Counted from the stretch's first letter, positions 53,810 through 63,044 are shown. The stretch: DNA of 64,000 nt from PALSA-612 sp963776735 (GCA_963776735.1 CAVZNV010000006.1:1-64000); one strand, 5' to 3'. The notes: a model not told the origin generated them from the sequence alone. A program made the numbers and translations.

Positions 53810-55315
53810 ATGGTGATTCGGCTCGCCCTGCTCTCGCTCGCTCTGCTCTCGGCCGCGGTCGTGGCCGCCGGCAGCGCGTCCGCCGGAGACTGGCCGCATT
53901 TTGGCGGCGACGCGCAGGTCACGAACGACGTGCCCGTGGACGCGTCCGGCCCGATCGACGCGGCCGACGCGGCTCGCCTGCACACGCGCTGGACGGCGAC
54001 GCTGGACGGGCCGGTGATCGCGTCGCCTCTCTTCTCCGAGGGCTCGCAGCCGGACGCGAGGGACGGCGTCGTCTACGTCGCGACCCAGGCGGGCTCCGTC
54101 TACGCGCTCTCCCAGGCAAACGGCTCGGTGGTCTGGCAGCGTTCGCTCGGGACGACGCTGTCCTCCTGCGACCAGCCGCAGGCAGGCGTGGACTCGACCT
54201 ACGGGATCGTCTCGACCGGCGTGATCGACGAGCAGCGCGGCGTGCTGTACGTGATCGGAGCGACCGGCCTGCTCCACGCGCTCGACCTCGCCACCGGCGC
54301 GGACGCACCCGGCTGGCCCGTGCAGGTCGTGACCGAGACGAGCGGTGAGCTCGTCTGGGGCGGGCTGACGCTCGACGGCGACCAGGTGCTCGTGCCGGTC
54401 GCGAGCTACTGCGACGAGCCGGGCTTCGACGGGCAGCTTGCCGACGGCCGGCTGGTCGCGGTGAACGCCGACACCGGCTCGATCGGCGACACCTTCGACG
54501 TCGTGCCCGGGCCCGGGAACATGGGCGGTATCTGGGGCTACGGCGGGGCGTCCGTCGACCCGCTCACGGGCGACCTCTGGGCCGCGACCGGCAACTCGTG
54601 GGTCTACGACCCGGACTGCGACTGCATCCGCGAGGACATCGACTACGGAGAGACGGTCGTCCAGCTCGACCCGACGCTCGGCGTGATCGCCGACAACCGG
54701 CCTCCCGGCGTCCCCGGAGACGTCCAGGACGACGACTTCGGCTCGACGCCGCTGCTCTTCCAGCCGCCCGGGTGCCCGCCGCTCGCCGCCGTGAACTCGA
54801 AGAACGGCTTCGTCTACGTCTACGACCGAACGTCGCTCGCCACCGGCCCGATCTGGAGCTTCCGGGCGGGCCCGGACGACCTCGACAACCCGTTCGTCGG
54901 CGAGCCGAGCTACTCGGCGGAGCAGAACGCGCTCTTCGTCGCGGACGCGCGGGCCTACGACGACGAGGGCGACATCACGCACTTCGACGCGGTCGAGTCG
55001 TTCTCCGTGGGCCCCGGCTGCACGTTCCCGGCCGACGAGCCCACCTGGACGGCGGGAGAGATCGGCGCCGGCCCGAAACCACCGCCCCTGCTCGTCGGCG
55101 ACGTGGCGGTGATCGCCGGAGGCGAGGTTCCCGGCGTCTACGTGCTCGACGCGGGCTCGGGCGCGGTTCTGTGGTCACTGCAGCTTCCGGATGCCGAATT
55201 CGCCCCTCCGGCGTTCGCGAACGGCGAGATCGTCGTCGCGGACGTCTCGGGAACGGTCACGGCGCTGGGGATCGGCGACCCGCCGACACCGCGCTCGTTT
55301 CCACCCAACCCCTGA
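53810..55315 (+). CDS. Secreted PQQ-binding-like beta-propeller protein
   Basis: A 501-aa exported protein. The signal is LALLSLALLSAAVVAAGSASA. The mature part is a series of propeller blades with the PQQ-like pattern of strands and Trp: DGVVYVATQAGSVYALSQANGSVVWQRS, GVLYVIGATGLLHALDLATG-type units, and GVYVLDAGSGAVLWSLQL. Several Cys pairs (DPDCDCIRED) suggest disulfides. PQQ or calcium binding is not certain; it may be structural only. It follows ftsK by 45 nt and precedes a promoter for the BMP operon. Confidence 0.83.
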   Translation: MVIRLALLSLALLSAAVVAAGSASAGDWPHFGGDAQVTNDVPVDASGPIDAADAARLHTRWTATLDGPVIASPLFSEGSQPDARDGVVYVATQAGSVYALSQANGSVVWQRSLGTTLSSCDQPQAGVDSTYGIVSTGVIDEQRGVLYVIGATGLLHALDLATGADAPGWPVQVVTETSGELVWGGLTLDGDQVLVPVASYCDEPGFDGQLADGRLVAVNADTGSIGDTFDVVPGPGNMGGIWGYGGASVDPLTGDLWAATGNSWVYDPDCDCIREDIDYGETVVQLDPTLGVIADNRPPGVPGDVQDDDFGSTPLLFQPPGCPPLAAVNSKNGFVYVYDRTSLATGPIWSFRAGPDDLDNPFVGEPSYSAEQNALFVADARAYDDEGDITHFDAVESFSVGPGCTFPADEPTWTAGEIGAGPKPPPLLVGDVAVIAGGEVPGVYVLDAGSGAVLWSLQLPDAEFAPPAFANGEIVVADVSGTVTALGIGDPPTPRSFPPNP

Positions 55316-55350
55316 GGCGCGCCGGCATCCTGTTAAGCGACCGCAAAGCC

Positions 55351-55380
55351 TTCACAGGAAGCCCAACTTCGGGTTAGCAT
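55351..55380 (+). promoter_or_regulatory. Promoter before the BMP transporter operon
   Basis: TTCACA (55351-55356) and TAGCAT (55375-55380) are 18 nt apart, a good housekeeping match. The leader would be about 40 nt, with GAGGGAGGG as ribosome-binding site before GTG 55429. Confidence 0.55.
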
Positions 55381-55428
55381 GGCCCGTCCTACGTGGTGGG
55401 GGTACAGCAAAACTCTGAGGGAGGGCAC

Positions 55429-56463
55429 GTGAAGAAACGCATGATCCTGACGTTCGTCGGGCTTGCCGTCTTGGCGCTCGGCGTCGTCGGCGCAAGCTAC
55501 GCGGCGAAGTCGTCGCCCAAGGCGGCGACGTTCAAGGTCGGCCTCGTCACCGACATCGGCGGCCTGAACGACCGCGGCTTCAACCATCTGTCGTACGTCG
55601 GGCTGCTGAAGGCAGAGAAGGTCCTGCATGTCCAGGGCCGCGTCCTGCAGTCGACCAGCGCGGCCGACTACATCCCGAACCTCTCGTCTCTGGCGAAGGC
55701 GGGCTACAACCTCGTCATCGGCGTCGGTTTCCTCCAGGAACAGGCGATCCAGAAGATGGCGAAGCTCTACCCGAACACGAAGTTCGCCGGCGTTGACATG
55801 AACGCGATCACGGACTTCACCAAGCCGAAGATCACCAAGAACTTCGAGGGCCTGATCTTCGCGGAGAACGAGGTCGGCTACGAGGTCGGCTACCTCGCCG
55901 GTCTCGAGGCCAAGCGCCTCAACGGCACGACGATCAGCTCGGTCGGCGGCATCCCGGTCCCGGCCGTGATCCGCTACATCGCGGGCTTCCAGGCCGGCGC
56001 GAGGGCTTCTGACCCGAGCGTGAAGACGCTCAACGGCTACTCGCAGGACTTCGTGGCGCAGGACAAGTGCAAGAGCATCGCGCTCGACCAGATCAGCCAG
56101 GGCTCCGTCGTCGTCTTCCAGGTCGCCGGCGGTTGCGGCCTCGGCGCGCTCGACGCGGCCAAGGAGAAGAACGTCTGGGGCATCGGCGTCGACACCGACC
56201 AGTCCTTCGTCAACAACAAGGTGCTGACGAGCGCCCAGAAGAAGGTGGACGTCGCCGTCTACACGGCGATCGCAAACCTCAAGAAGGGCAAGTTCGCCGG
56301 CGGCAACAACCTCGTGTTCAACGCGAAGAACGGCGGCGTCGGCCTTGGCAAGATCAACGCCGCGGTTCCGGCCTCCGAGGTCGCGGCCACGCTGGCCGTC
56401 GCCAAGAAGGTCGCCAACGGCACGATCAAGCCTCCGGTCAAGTGCGCGAATCACGGCTGCTAG
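55429..56463 (+). CDS. BMP family ABC transporter substrate-binding protein
   Basis: A basic-membrane-protein-type binding protein of 344 aa, the class that binds nucleosides. It has an export signal (ILTFVGLAVLALGVVGASYA) without lipobox Cys. The core shows KVGLVTDIGGLNDRGFNHL, LVIGVGFLQEQAIQKMA, ENEVGYEVGYLAGL and WGIGVDTDQSFVNNK. A GTG start at 55429 follows a purine-rich SD. It heads an operon with one ATPase and two permeases. A terminator-like hairpin after it would lower expression of the rest. Confidence 0.93.
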   Translation: MKKRMILTFVGLAVLALGVVGASYAAKSSPKAATFKVGLVTDIGGLNDRGFNHLSYVGLLKAEKVLHVQGRVLQSTSAADYIPNLSSLAKAGYNLVIGVGFLQEQAIQKMAKLYPNTKFAGVDMNAITDFTKPKITKNFEGLIFAENEVGYEVGYLAGLEAKRLNGTTISSVGGIPVPAVIRYIAGFQAGARASDPSVKTLNGYSQDFVAQDKCKSIALDQISQGSVVVFQVAGGCGLGALDAAKEKNVWGIGVDTDQSFVNNKVLTSAQKKVDVAVYTAIANLKKGKFAGGNNLVFNAKNGGVGLGKINAAVPASEVAATLAVAKKVANGTIKPPVKCANHGC

Positions 56464-56487
56464 CCGATAGGTGATGGAACCAACGGG

Positions 56488-56511
56488 GAGGGCGGGCGAA
56501 AACCCGCCCTC
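56488..56511 (+). terminator. Hairpin between the binding-protein and ATPase genes
   Basis: GAGGGCGGG (56488-56496) and CCCGCCCTC (56503-56511) pair perfectly around CGAAAA, followed by TTCGTCTGT. It is probably a partial terminator that keeps the binding protein in excess, as in many ABC operons. Confidence 0.55.
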
Positions 56512-56544
56512 TTCGTCTGTCGGGACGGATGCGCGCGAGGGGTC

Positions 56545-56550
56545 TAGAAT
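56545..56550 (+). promoter_or_regulatory. -10-like box before the BMP-type ATPase gene
   Basis: TAGAAT ends 10 nt before ATG 56561, suggesting an internal promoter after the hairpin. Confidence 0.35.
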
Positions 56551-56560
56551 CGCGCAACCG

Positions 56561-58093
56561 ATGGCGGCCCGCCCTCCTGTCCTCGAGCTCCGCGGCATCA
56601 CAAAGCAGTTCCCGGGCGTGCTCGCGAACGACCACATCGACCTCGACCTGAGACGAGGCGAGGTGCACGCGCTGCTCGGCGAGAACGGTGCCGGCAAGTC
56701 CACGCTGATGAACATCCTCTACGGGCTCTACCGGCCCGACGAGGGCGAGATCGTCGTCAACGGCAAGCCCGTCAGCTTCTCGTCCGCGAAGGACGCGATC
56801 GAGCAGGGCATCGGGATGGTGCACCAGCACTTCATGCTCATCCCGGTCATGACCGTCGCCGAGAACATCGTGCTCGGCACGGAGCCGACGGAGGCGGGGA
56901 TCGTTCTCGACTACAGCGCCGCTCGGAAGCGGGTCGAGGAGATCGCGCGGACGTTCGGCTTCCACATCGACCCCGACGCCCGCATCGAAAACATCACGGT
57001 CGGGCAGCAGCAGCGGGTCGAGATCCTGAAGGCGCTCTACCGGCGTGCGGACATCCTCATCCTCGACGAGCCGACCGCCGTCCTGACGCCGCAGGAGGCC
57101 ACCGAGCTGTTCGCGATTCTGCGCTCGCTCCAGGCGGAGGGCATGTCGGTGATCTTCATCAGCCACAAGCTGAACGAGGTGCTCGACATCGCCGACCGGA
57201 TCAGCGTCCTGCGCCGCGGCAAGATGATCGGGACGGTGCCGAAGGAGGGCGCCACCGAGCAGGAACTGGCCCGCATGATGGTCGGCCGCGACGTCCTGCT
57301 CCGGGTCGAGAAGCAGGCGGGAAAGACGGGGGAGACGCTGCTCCGGATCGACGATCTCCACGTCCTCGACGACCGCGCGATCGAGAAGGTGCGCGGCGTC
57401 ACGCTCGAGGTCAAGGCCGGGGAGATCCTCGGGCTCGCGGGCGTCGACGGCAACGGGCAGACGGAGCTGATCGAGGCGATCACCGGCTTGCGGCCGAGCC
57501 AGAGCGGCACCGTCACGGTGGCCGGCGAGCAGACCTCCAGGCACGCGAGCCCGAAGGACATGCTCGAGGCCGGCGTCGGCCACATCCCGGAGGACAGGCA
57601 GCGGCGCGGTCTCGTCCTCGAGTTCTCGATCGCCGAGAACATCGCGCTGCACGACTTCCGCTACCCGCCGGACTCACGGAACGGCTGGCTGTTCCCGCGC
57701 CGGCTCATCGAGCGCGCGCGGAGGCTGATCCAGGCGTTCGACGTGCGCGGCGGCGGGCCGACGACCCGCGCCGGCGGGCTGTCCGGAGGGAACCAGCAGA
57801 AGGTCGTCGTCGCACGCGAGGTCGACCGCAACCCGAAGGTCCTGATCGCCGCGCAGCCGACACGCGGGCTCGACGTCGGCGCGATCGAGTACGTGCACCG
57901 CCGGCTCGTGGCCGAGCGCGACGAGGGACGCGCGATCCTGCTCGTCTCGCTCGAGCTCGAGGAGATCCTGTCGCTCTCCGACCGGATTCTCGTCATGTTC
58001 GAGGGCGAGATCGCCGGCGAGTTCCCGCCGACGGCCACCGAGGAGGAGCTCGGTCTGGCGATGATCGGGGCCGGGAAGGAGCAGGCCGCGTGA
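56561..58093 (+). CDS. Nucleoside ABC transporter ATP-binding protein
   Basis: A 510-aa double ATPase of the sugar/nucleoside (BMP-linked, YufO-like) type. The first half has GENGAGKSTLMNILYGL, the signature ITVGQQQRVEILKAL and LILDEPTAVL. The second half has the degenerate Walker A GLAGVDGNGQTELIEAI, the signature LSGGNQQKVVVAREV, and LIAAQPTRGLDVGAIEYVH in place of a canonical Walker B Asp-Glu. One normal and one degenerate site is usual in this family. ATG 56561 is preferred to upstream frame because the intervening DNA forms a hairpin. Confidence 0.93.
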   Translation: MAARPPVLELRGITKQFPGVLANDHIDLDLRRGEVHALLGENGAGKSTLMNILYGLYRPDEGEIVVNGKPVSFSSAKDAIEQGIGMVHQHFMLIPVMTVAENIVLGTEPTEAGIVLDYSAARKRVEEIARTFGFHIDPDARIENITVGQQQRVEILKALYRRADILILDEPTAVLTPQEATELFAILRSLQAEGMSVIFISHKLNEVLDIADRISVLRRGKMIGTVPKEGATEQELARMMVGRDVLLRVEKQAGKTGETLLRIDDLHVLDDRAIEKVRGVTLEVKAGEILGLAGVDGNGQTELIEAITGLRPSQSGTVTVAGEQTSRHASPKDMLEAGVGHIPEDRQRRGLVLEFSIAENIALHDFRYPPDSRNGWLFPRRLIERARRLIQAFDVRGGGPTTRAGGLSGGNQQKVVVAREVDRNPKVLIAAQPTRGLDVGAIEYVHRRLVAERDEGRAILLVSLELEEILSLSDRILVMFEGEIAGEFPPTATEEELGLAMIGAGKEQAA

Positions 58094-58190
58094 GCGCGAG
58101 CCTGCTCGCGCGAAGGCGAGGGGGACTCGGGGGAACCGAGAGGTTCAGCCTTGCGAGCCACCGTGGCCGGGCGGTGGCGAAGGACGACAA

Positions 58191-59423
58191 TTGAGCGGTC
58201 CCGGGGCCAAGCCCGCCGGGACGCCGACGCCTCCGACTCCGCCGGACGAACCCCAGTCGTTCGTCGAGCGCCTCGCCGGGCGCTACAGCATCGGCGGCGT
58301 CCTGACGCCGATCTTCACCACGATCCTCGCCTTCCTCGCAGGCGGGATCGTCATCGCCGCCACCGGCCACAACCCGCTCGCCGCCTACCGCGCGATCTTC
58401 GACGGCACCGGCCTGAACTGGTTCTTCCCCTGGGTGATGGGCGGCGACCGCGCGAACGCGGCCACGAACCTGCAGCAGACGCTGATCCTGACGACGCCGC
58501 TGATCCTCTGCGGCCTCGCGGTCGCATTCGCGTTCCGCTGCGGGATGTTCAACATCGGCGGCCAGGGCCAGTACCTCGTCGGCTCGTACGTCGCGATCTT
58601 CGTCGGCTCGTCCTGGGTGCACATGGCCGGCGTGGCCCACGTTTTCCTCGCAGTCACGCTCGCAGCCCTGGCAGGCGCGGCCTGGGCCGGAATCGCAGGC
58701 TTCCTGAAAGCCACGACCGGGGCCCACGAGGTGATCTCGACGATCATGCTCAACTGGATCGCCATCTGGGTGGGCACGTACTTCTTTGGCCTATCCGGGC
58801 CGTTCCAAGGCCCGGACGCGTTCAACCCGATCTCGAACAACGTGTCCGCCGGCGCGACGCTCCCGGTCTTCTGGGGCGACCCACAGCTTCAGGGGCTCCA
58901 CGTCGGCATCTTCATCGCGCTCGGAGCCCTCGTCGTCTTCTGGCTCATCCTCAACCGGACGACGACCGGGTACGAGGTCAAGGCCGTCGGGTTCAACCCG
59001 TCGGCCGCAGAGTACGGCGGCATCAGCGTCAAGAAGAACTACTTCCTGGCGATGGCCATCTCGGGCTTCTTCGCCGGTCTCGCCGGCGCGATGGACATCC
59101 TCGGCTGGGAGTTCAACATCTCGACCCCGCAGATCCTCCTCTCGAACATCGGCTTCATCGGCATTGCCGTCGCTCTCCTCGGCCGGAACACGGCCCTGGG
59201 CACGATGTTCGGCGCGCTCCTGTTCGGCGCGCTCTACGTCGGAACGTCGACCCGGCAGCTCGACCCCTCGGTCTTCGACCCGGAACTGGCGAGCAACCTG
59301 ACGCTGATCATCCAGGGCCTCGTCGTCCTCTTCGTCGGTGCCGACCTGCTCGTGATCGCGACCTGGGACAAGACGAGGAGCGTCGTGGGCGGTCGAGGGA
59401 GAAAGGCGGCTCCGTACCAGTGA
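58191..59423 (+). CDS. Nucleoside ABC transporter permease (first)
   Basis: A 410-aa permease of the branched-chain/ribose group (YufP-like). The N terminus is long and Pro-rich (PAGTPTPPTPPDEP). About ten helices follow, including IFTTILAFLAGGIVIAATG, PLILCGLAVAFAF and the conserved GMFNIGGQGQYLVGSYVA. The cytoplasmic loop has GYEVKAVGFNPSAAEYGGI. It starts at TTG 58191 with AAGGA upstream and overlaps the second permease gene by 4 nt. Confidence 0.9.
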   Translation: MSGPGAKPAGTPTPPTPPDEPQSFVERLAGRYSIGGVLTPIFTTILAFLAGGIVIAATGHNPLAAYRAIFDGTGLNWFFPWVMGGDRANAATNLQQTLILTTPLILCGLAVAFAFRCGMFNIGGQGQYLVGSYVAIFVGSSWVHMAGVAHVFLAVTLAALAGAAWAGIAGFLKATTGAHEVISTIMLNWIAIWVGTYFFGLSGPFQGPDAFNPISNNVSAGATLPVFWGDPQLQGLHVGIFIALGALVVFWLILNRTTTGYEVKAVGFNPSAAEYGGISVKKNYFLAMAISGFFAGLAGAMDILGWEFNISTPQILLSNIGFIGIAVALLGRNTALGTMFGALLFGALYVGTSTRQLDPSVFDPELASNLTLIIQGLVVLFVGADLLVIATWDKTRSVVGGRGRKAAPYQ

Positions 59424-60649
59424 GCACGGTCGAGCTCCGCGAACGCCTGTCCGAGAAGAGCGTCCTCAGCGCGAGGCACGTCGCGTTCGCCGGCATCTTC
59501 ATCGGCATCCTCGGAGGATGGCTGTGCCTACCGCCTGCGGACGCGCGCTCGCCCGCGGTCCCGATCGTGCTCGGCATCGTCGCGATCGCCTGCGGCGGCT
59601 ACGCGGTCGCGCGGGACCAGCGCCGCGTCGGCTGGGGAGCGGTTGCCGCAGGCGCGATCGGCCTCGGGCTCGGCCTGCTCTTCCAGCACTCCAGTGTGTC
59701 TCACCTCGAGTCCGCGTTCGCCTGGGGGACGCTGCTCGGTGCCACGCTCCGGTACGCCACTCCGCTGACCTATGCCGCGCTCGGCGGCATGTTCTCGGAG
59801 CGGAGCGGCGTCGTCAACATCGGGCTGGAGGGGATGATGCTCGCCGGTGCCTTCTTCGGCATCTGGGGCGCCGACAAGACGGGCTCGTGGGTCTCCGGCG
59901 TGCTGATCGCCATGATCGCCGGCGGCCTGTTCGCGCTCGTCCACGCGATCTGGGCCATCCACCTGCGCGCGGACCAGATCGTCGGCGGGACGGCGATCAA
60001 CTTCCTCGCGCTCGGGCTGACCGGCTACCTGTTCATCCAGATCTACGGCTCGAACGGCACGCCGACGCTGACGTCGAGCGAGCAGATCCCGGACATCACG
60101 ATCTCGGACAGCAGCAACTTCTTCGCCCAGGTGCTCGGCCAGCTCAACCTGATGATCTGGCTCAGCTTCGGCCTCGTGATCGCCGCCTATCTGTTCATGT
60201 TCCGAACGTCCTGGGGCCTGAGACTCCGCGCCTGCGGCGAGCACCCGCGCGCCGCGGATACCGTGGGCATCGATGTCTACAAGGTGCGCTACGCGTCGGT
60301 CGTGCTTTCGGGGATGCTCGCCGCGATGGGCGGGGCCTACCTCTCGGTGGGCTTCACGCACTCGTTCAACCAGAACATGACGGAGGGTCGTGGCTTCATC
60401 GCCCTGGCGGCGCTGATCTTCGGCAAGTGGCGTCCGTTCGGCCTGTTCGCCGCTTCGCTGCTCTTCGGCTTCTCGACGGCGCTCGCCTACGCGATCCCGC
60501 CGGCCTACTCCGACGCCGCGTCGTCCGTCCTGCGCTCCAGCGCGCTCTTCCAGGCGCTGCCCTACGTCCTGACCCTGATCGCCGTGGCCGGCGTCATCGG
60601 CCGCTCTGTCCCGCCGGCCGCCGATGGTCGCCCGTACAAGCGGCAGTAG
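59420..60649 (+). CDS. Nucleoside ABC transporter permease (second)
   Basis: A 409-aa permease of the same group (YufQ-like). It has extra N-terminal helices (AGIFIGILGGWLCLPP and AVPIVLGIVAIACGGYAV) before the core FSERSGVVNIGLEGMMLAGA and LRADQIVGGTAINFLALG. The coupling loop is LRACGEHPRAADTVGIDVYKVRY. GTG 59420 overlaps the first permease gene. It completes the importer. Confidence 0.92.
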   Translation: MSTVELRERLSEKSVLSARHVAFAGIFIGILGGWLCLPPADARSPAVPIVLGIVAIACGGYAVARDQRRVGWGAVAAGAIGLGLGLLFQHSSVSHLESAFAWGTLLGATLRYATPLTYAALGGMFSERSGVVNIGLEGMMLAGAFFGIWGADKTGSWVSGVLIAMIAGGLFALVHAIWAIHLRADQIVGGTAINFLALGLTGYLFIQIYGSNGTPTLTSSEQIPDITISDSSNFFAQVLGQLNLMIWLSFGLVIAAYLFMFRTSWGLRLRACGEHPRAADTVGIDVYKVRYASVVLSGMLAAMGGAYLSVGFTHSFNQNMTEGRGFIALAALIFGKWRPFGLFAASLLFGFSTALAYAIPPAYSDAASSVLRSSALFQALPYVLTLIAVAGVIGRSVPPAADGRPYKRQ

Positions 60650-60656
60650 CCTCGCG

Positions 60657-61004
60657 GTGACGGAGCAACGCCGGGAGGGAAACCCGCGCGCCGTCTGGTC
60701 GGTCGTCTTCGGGCTGCTGTCGGCGCTCTCGGTGCCGGTTGCCCTGGTGATCCAGTACTACTCGGTTGAGGTCACGCTCATCCAGTCGACGATCTCCGCA
60801 GCGCCGGCGATCGTCCTCGGGCTGTACTCGATCATCCTCGCGCGCCGCGGCCGCGAGACGCACGCCCGAACGATCGGCCGGTCCGGCGGCTCGGGCGCCG
60901 CCCGCGTGGGCCGTGTCCTCGGCACGTTCGGCCTTTGCCTCGGGCTCAGCACCGCGCTCGCGGTCGGTTTCTACGGGCTGCTGACCCTGTTCGCCAAGTC
61001 GTAA
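60657..61004 (+). CDS. Small two/three-helix membrane protein (DUF4190-like)
   Basis: A 115-aa membrane protein. After a short basic N terminus (EQRREGNPRAV) come helices VVFGLLSALSVPVALVIQYY, APAIVLGLYSIILARRG and FGLCLGLSTALAVGFYGLL. The pattern NP.A..s...G..s resembles DUF4190-type proteins. Its role is unknown. GTG 60657 is taken as start; ATG 60624, inside the permease gene, would add 11 residues. Confidence 0.65.
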   Translation: MTEQRREGNPRAVWSVVFGLLSALSVPVALVIQYYSVEVTLIQSTISAAPAIVLGLYSIILARRGRETHARTIGRSGGSGAARVGRVLGTFGLCLGLSTALAVGFYGLLTLFAKS

Positions 61005-61027
61005 CCGCCGCCCTCTTGCGACTCGCT

Positions 61028-61033
61028 TAGAAT
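61028..61033 (+). promoter_or_regulatory. -10-like box before rodZ
   Basis: TAGAAT ends 8 nt before ATG 61042, again in leaderless position with no ribosome-binding site. Confidence 0.4.
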
Positions 61034-61041
61034 CGCCGCGA

Positions 61042-61767
61042 ATGTTCGCGATCGGCAGCAGCCTGAAGGAAGCCCGCCTCCGGAAAGGGCTCGACCTCCC
61101 GTCCGCGGCCGAGGCGACGAAGATCCGCACGCGTCACCTGAAGGCGCTCGAGGACGAGCAGTTCGACATCCTCCCGGGCCAGACCTACGTCCGCGGGTTC
61201 CTCAAGACCTACGCCGACTTCCTCGGCCTCGACGGCCAGCTCTACGTCGACGAGTACAGCTCCCGGTTCTGGGTCAACGAGGACGGCACCCCGGCCACGC
61301 GCCGCAAGGTCCGGGTCCGGCGCAAGCACCACGGGCGAATCGAGCTGAACATGATCGTGCTGACGCTCGTCGTGATCACCGGCGTCACGGCGCTCGTGAT
61401 CGCGGCCTGGAAGTTCGGCGGCGCGAGCGCGAACACGAAGCAGCAGACGCCGCCGGCGACCGCGAGCCACAAGGTGAGCCACGTGCCGGCCGCGCTCCTG
61501 CTCGTGAAGGCCGTCGACGGCAGCTCGGTCATCGACGTGCGCACGCTCGCAGCGTCGGGCGGAGCAGGGCGGCTCCTCTACCACGGCACACTGGAACGCG
61601 GCGAGTCGCAGCGCTTCTGGGGCCGAAGCCTGTGGTTGAGCGTCAGCGCACCCAGGCACGTCGTCCTGTCGCTGAACCACGCCGGGTGGCTCTACCTCCA
61701 CGGCGTCTGCCCGCGCATCGTCACCGTGACGCCTCACAACATCACGCAGACGGTCTCCTGCCACTGA
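61042..61767 (+). CDS. rodZ: RodZ-like helix-turn-helix membrane protein
   Basis: A 241-aa single-pass protein of the RodZ type, which links the cell-shape machinery to the membrane. The N-terminal Xre-type HTH is LKEARLRKGLDLPSAAEATKI, with RTRHLKALEDEQF and LPGQTYVRGFLKTYADFLGLD as family hallmarks. A membrane segment (MIVLTLVVITGVTALVIAAW) and an outside DUF4115 domain follow. MreB is not in the window, so the partner is unknown. It overlaps cinA by 4 nt. Confidence 0.9.
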   Translation: MFAIGSSLKEARLRKGLDLPSAAEATKIRTRHLKALEDEQFDILPGQTYVRGFLKTYADFLGLDGQLYVDEYSSRFWVNEDGTPATRRKVRVRRKHHGRIELNMIVLTLVVITGVTALVIAAWKFGGASANTKQQTPPATASHKVSHVPAALLLVKAVDGSSVIDVRTLAASGGAGRLLYHGTLERGESQRFWGRSLWLSVSAPRHVVLSLNHAGWLYLHGVCPRIVTVTPHNITQTVSCH

Positions 61768-63044
61768 GCTCGTCCGCCCGCCCTCGCGCCGCGATCGTCG
61801 TCACCGGCAGCGAGCTCGTCCGCGGCGAGCGCACCGACCTGAACGGGCCCTTCCTGGCCCGCGAGCTGCTGTCCCTCGGGATCACGCCGGCCCGAATCAC
61901 CGTCGTCGGCGACGAGCCGGGCGAGCTCGCGGCTGCACTCGGTGAGGGGCTCCAGGCCGATCTCTGCGTCGTCTCCGGCGGCCTCGGGCCGACCCACGAC
62001 GACCGGACGGTCGAGCTGCTCGCAGCGGCTGCCGGTATCGAGCTCGTCGTCGACGAGAAGCTGGAGCAGGAGATCGAGTCGCGCTCGCGTGCCGTGGCGG
62101 AGCGCCTCGGGCGTCCGTACACCGACTTCGCTGCCGGCGTCCGCAAGCAGGCGACGCGGCCCGAGACGGCGCTGCCGGTCGGCCTCGTCGGTACGGCGCC
62201 TGCCCTCGTCGTCCCGGTCGGCGGGCGGGTCGCGATCGTGCTCCCCGGACCGCCGTGGGAGTTGCAGGCGCTGTGGCCGAAGGCTCTCGAGACGGAGCCT
62301 GTTCGGTCCGTCCTCGCGCGTGCCGTCCAGCCGGAACGGCACGTGCTCCGCTTCTACGGCGCCAGCGAGTCGGCGGTCGCGAAGGCGCTGGCGGACGCGG
62401 GCGGCGACGGCGACGGCGTCGAGGCGACGATCTGCGCGCGCGACTTCGAGATCCACGTCGACCTTCTCGTCGAGCCCGGCTCGGATGCGCGGGCGGACGC
62501 GCTCGTCGCCGCGCTCCGGGGCTCGCTCGAGCGGCATCTCTTCTCGGAGGACGAGCGTTCGGTCGAGGAGCTCGTGCTCGACCTCTGTCGCGCCGGGGGG
62601 CTGACGCTCGCGACGGCGGAGTCGTGCACCGGCGGGATGGTCGTTGCGCGGCTCACGTCCGTAGCGGGCTCCAGCGACGTCGTGCTCGGCGGGATCGTGG
62701 CGTACTCGAACGCCGTGAAGGAGGCGGAGCTCGGCGTGCCGGCAGACGTGCTCGCGAAGTACGGGGCCGTCTCGGCCGAGACAGCGGCGGCCATGGCCGC
62801 AGGAGCGAGGGCTCGGCTCGGTGCCGACGTCGCGGTCGCCTGCACGGGCATCGCCGGACCGGGCGGCGGCACGGCGGAGAAGCCGGTCGGGCTCGTCTAC
62901 ATCCATGCCGAGACACCGTCGGCGAACCGCGGCATCGAGTTCAGCTACCCGGCCGACCGCGACTCGATCCGCCGCCGTGCGACGGTTGCCTCGCTCCACT
63001 TGGCGCGGCGACTTTTGTTGCAGAACGACGACGTTTCGGTGTGA
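61764..63044 (+). CDS. cinA: CinA family nicotinamide-nucleotide amidohydrolase
   Basis: A 426-aa CinA protein. The N-terminal MoaB/MogA-like (COG1058) domain has AAIVVTGSELVRGERTDLNG, VVSGGLGPTHDDRTVE and VLPGPPWELQ. The C-terminal domain has LATAESCTGGMVVARLTSVAGS, VAYSNAVKE and CTGIAGPGGGTAEKPVGLVY, the NMN deamidase set. No ATG/GTG/TTG fits; CTG 61764 overlaps the rodZ stop as CTGA and is taken as start, like ylxR. It is followed by thpR and recA, the usual cinA-recA neighbourhood. Confidence 0.9.
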   Translation: MSSSARPRAAIVVTGSELVRGERTDLNGPFLARELLSLGITPARITVVGDEPGELAAALGEGLQADLCVVSGGLGPTHDDRTVELLAAAAGIELVVDEKLEQEIESRSRAVAERLGRPYTDFAAGVRKQATRPETALPVGLVGTAPALVVPVGGRVAIVLPGPPWELQALWPKALETEPVRSVLARAVQPERHVLRFYGASESAVAKALADAGGDGDGVEATICARDFEIHVDLLVEPGSDARADALVAALRGSLERHLFSEDERSVEELVLDLCRAGGLTLATAESCTGGMVVARLTSVAGSSDVVLGGIVAYSNAVKEAELGVPADVLAKYGAVSAETAAAMAAGARARLGADVAVACTGIAGPGGGTAEKPVGLVYIHAETPSANRGIEFSYPADRDSIRRRATVASLHLARRLLLQNDDVSV

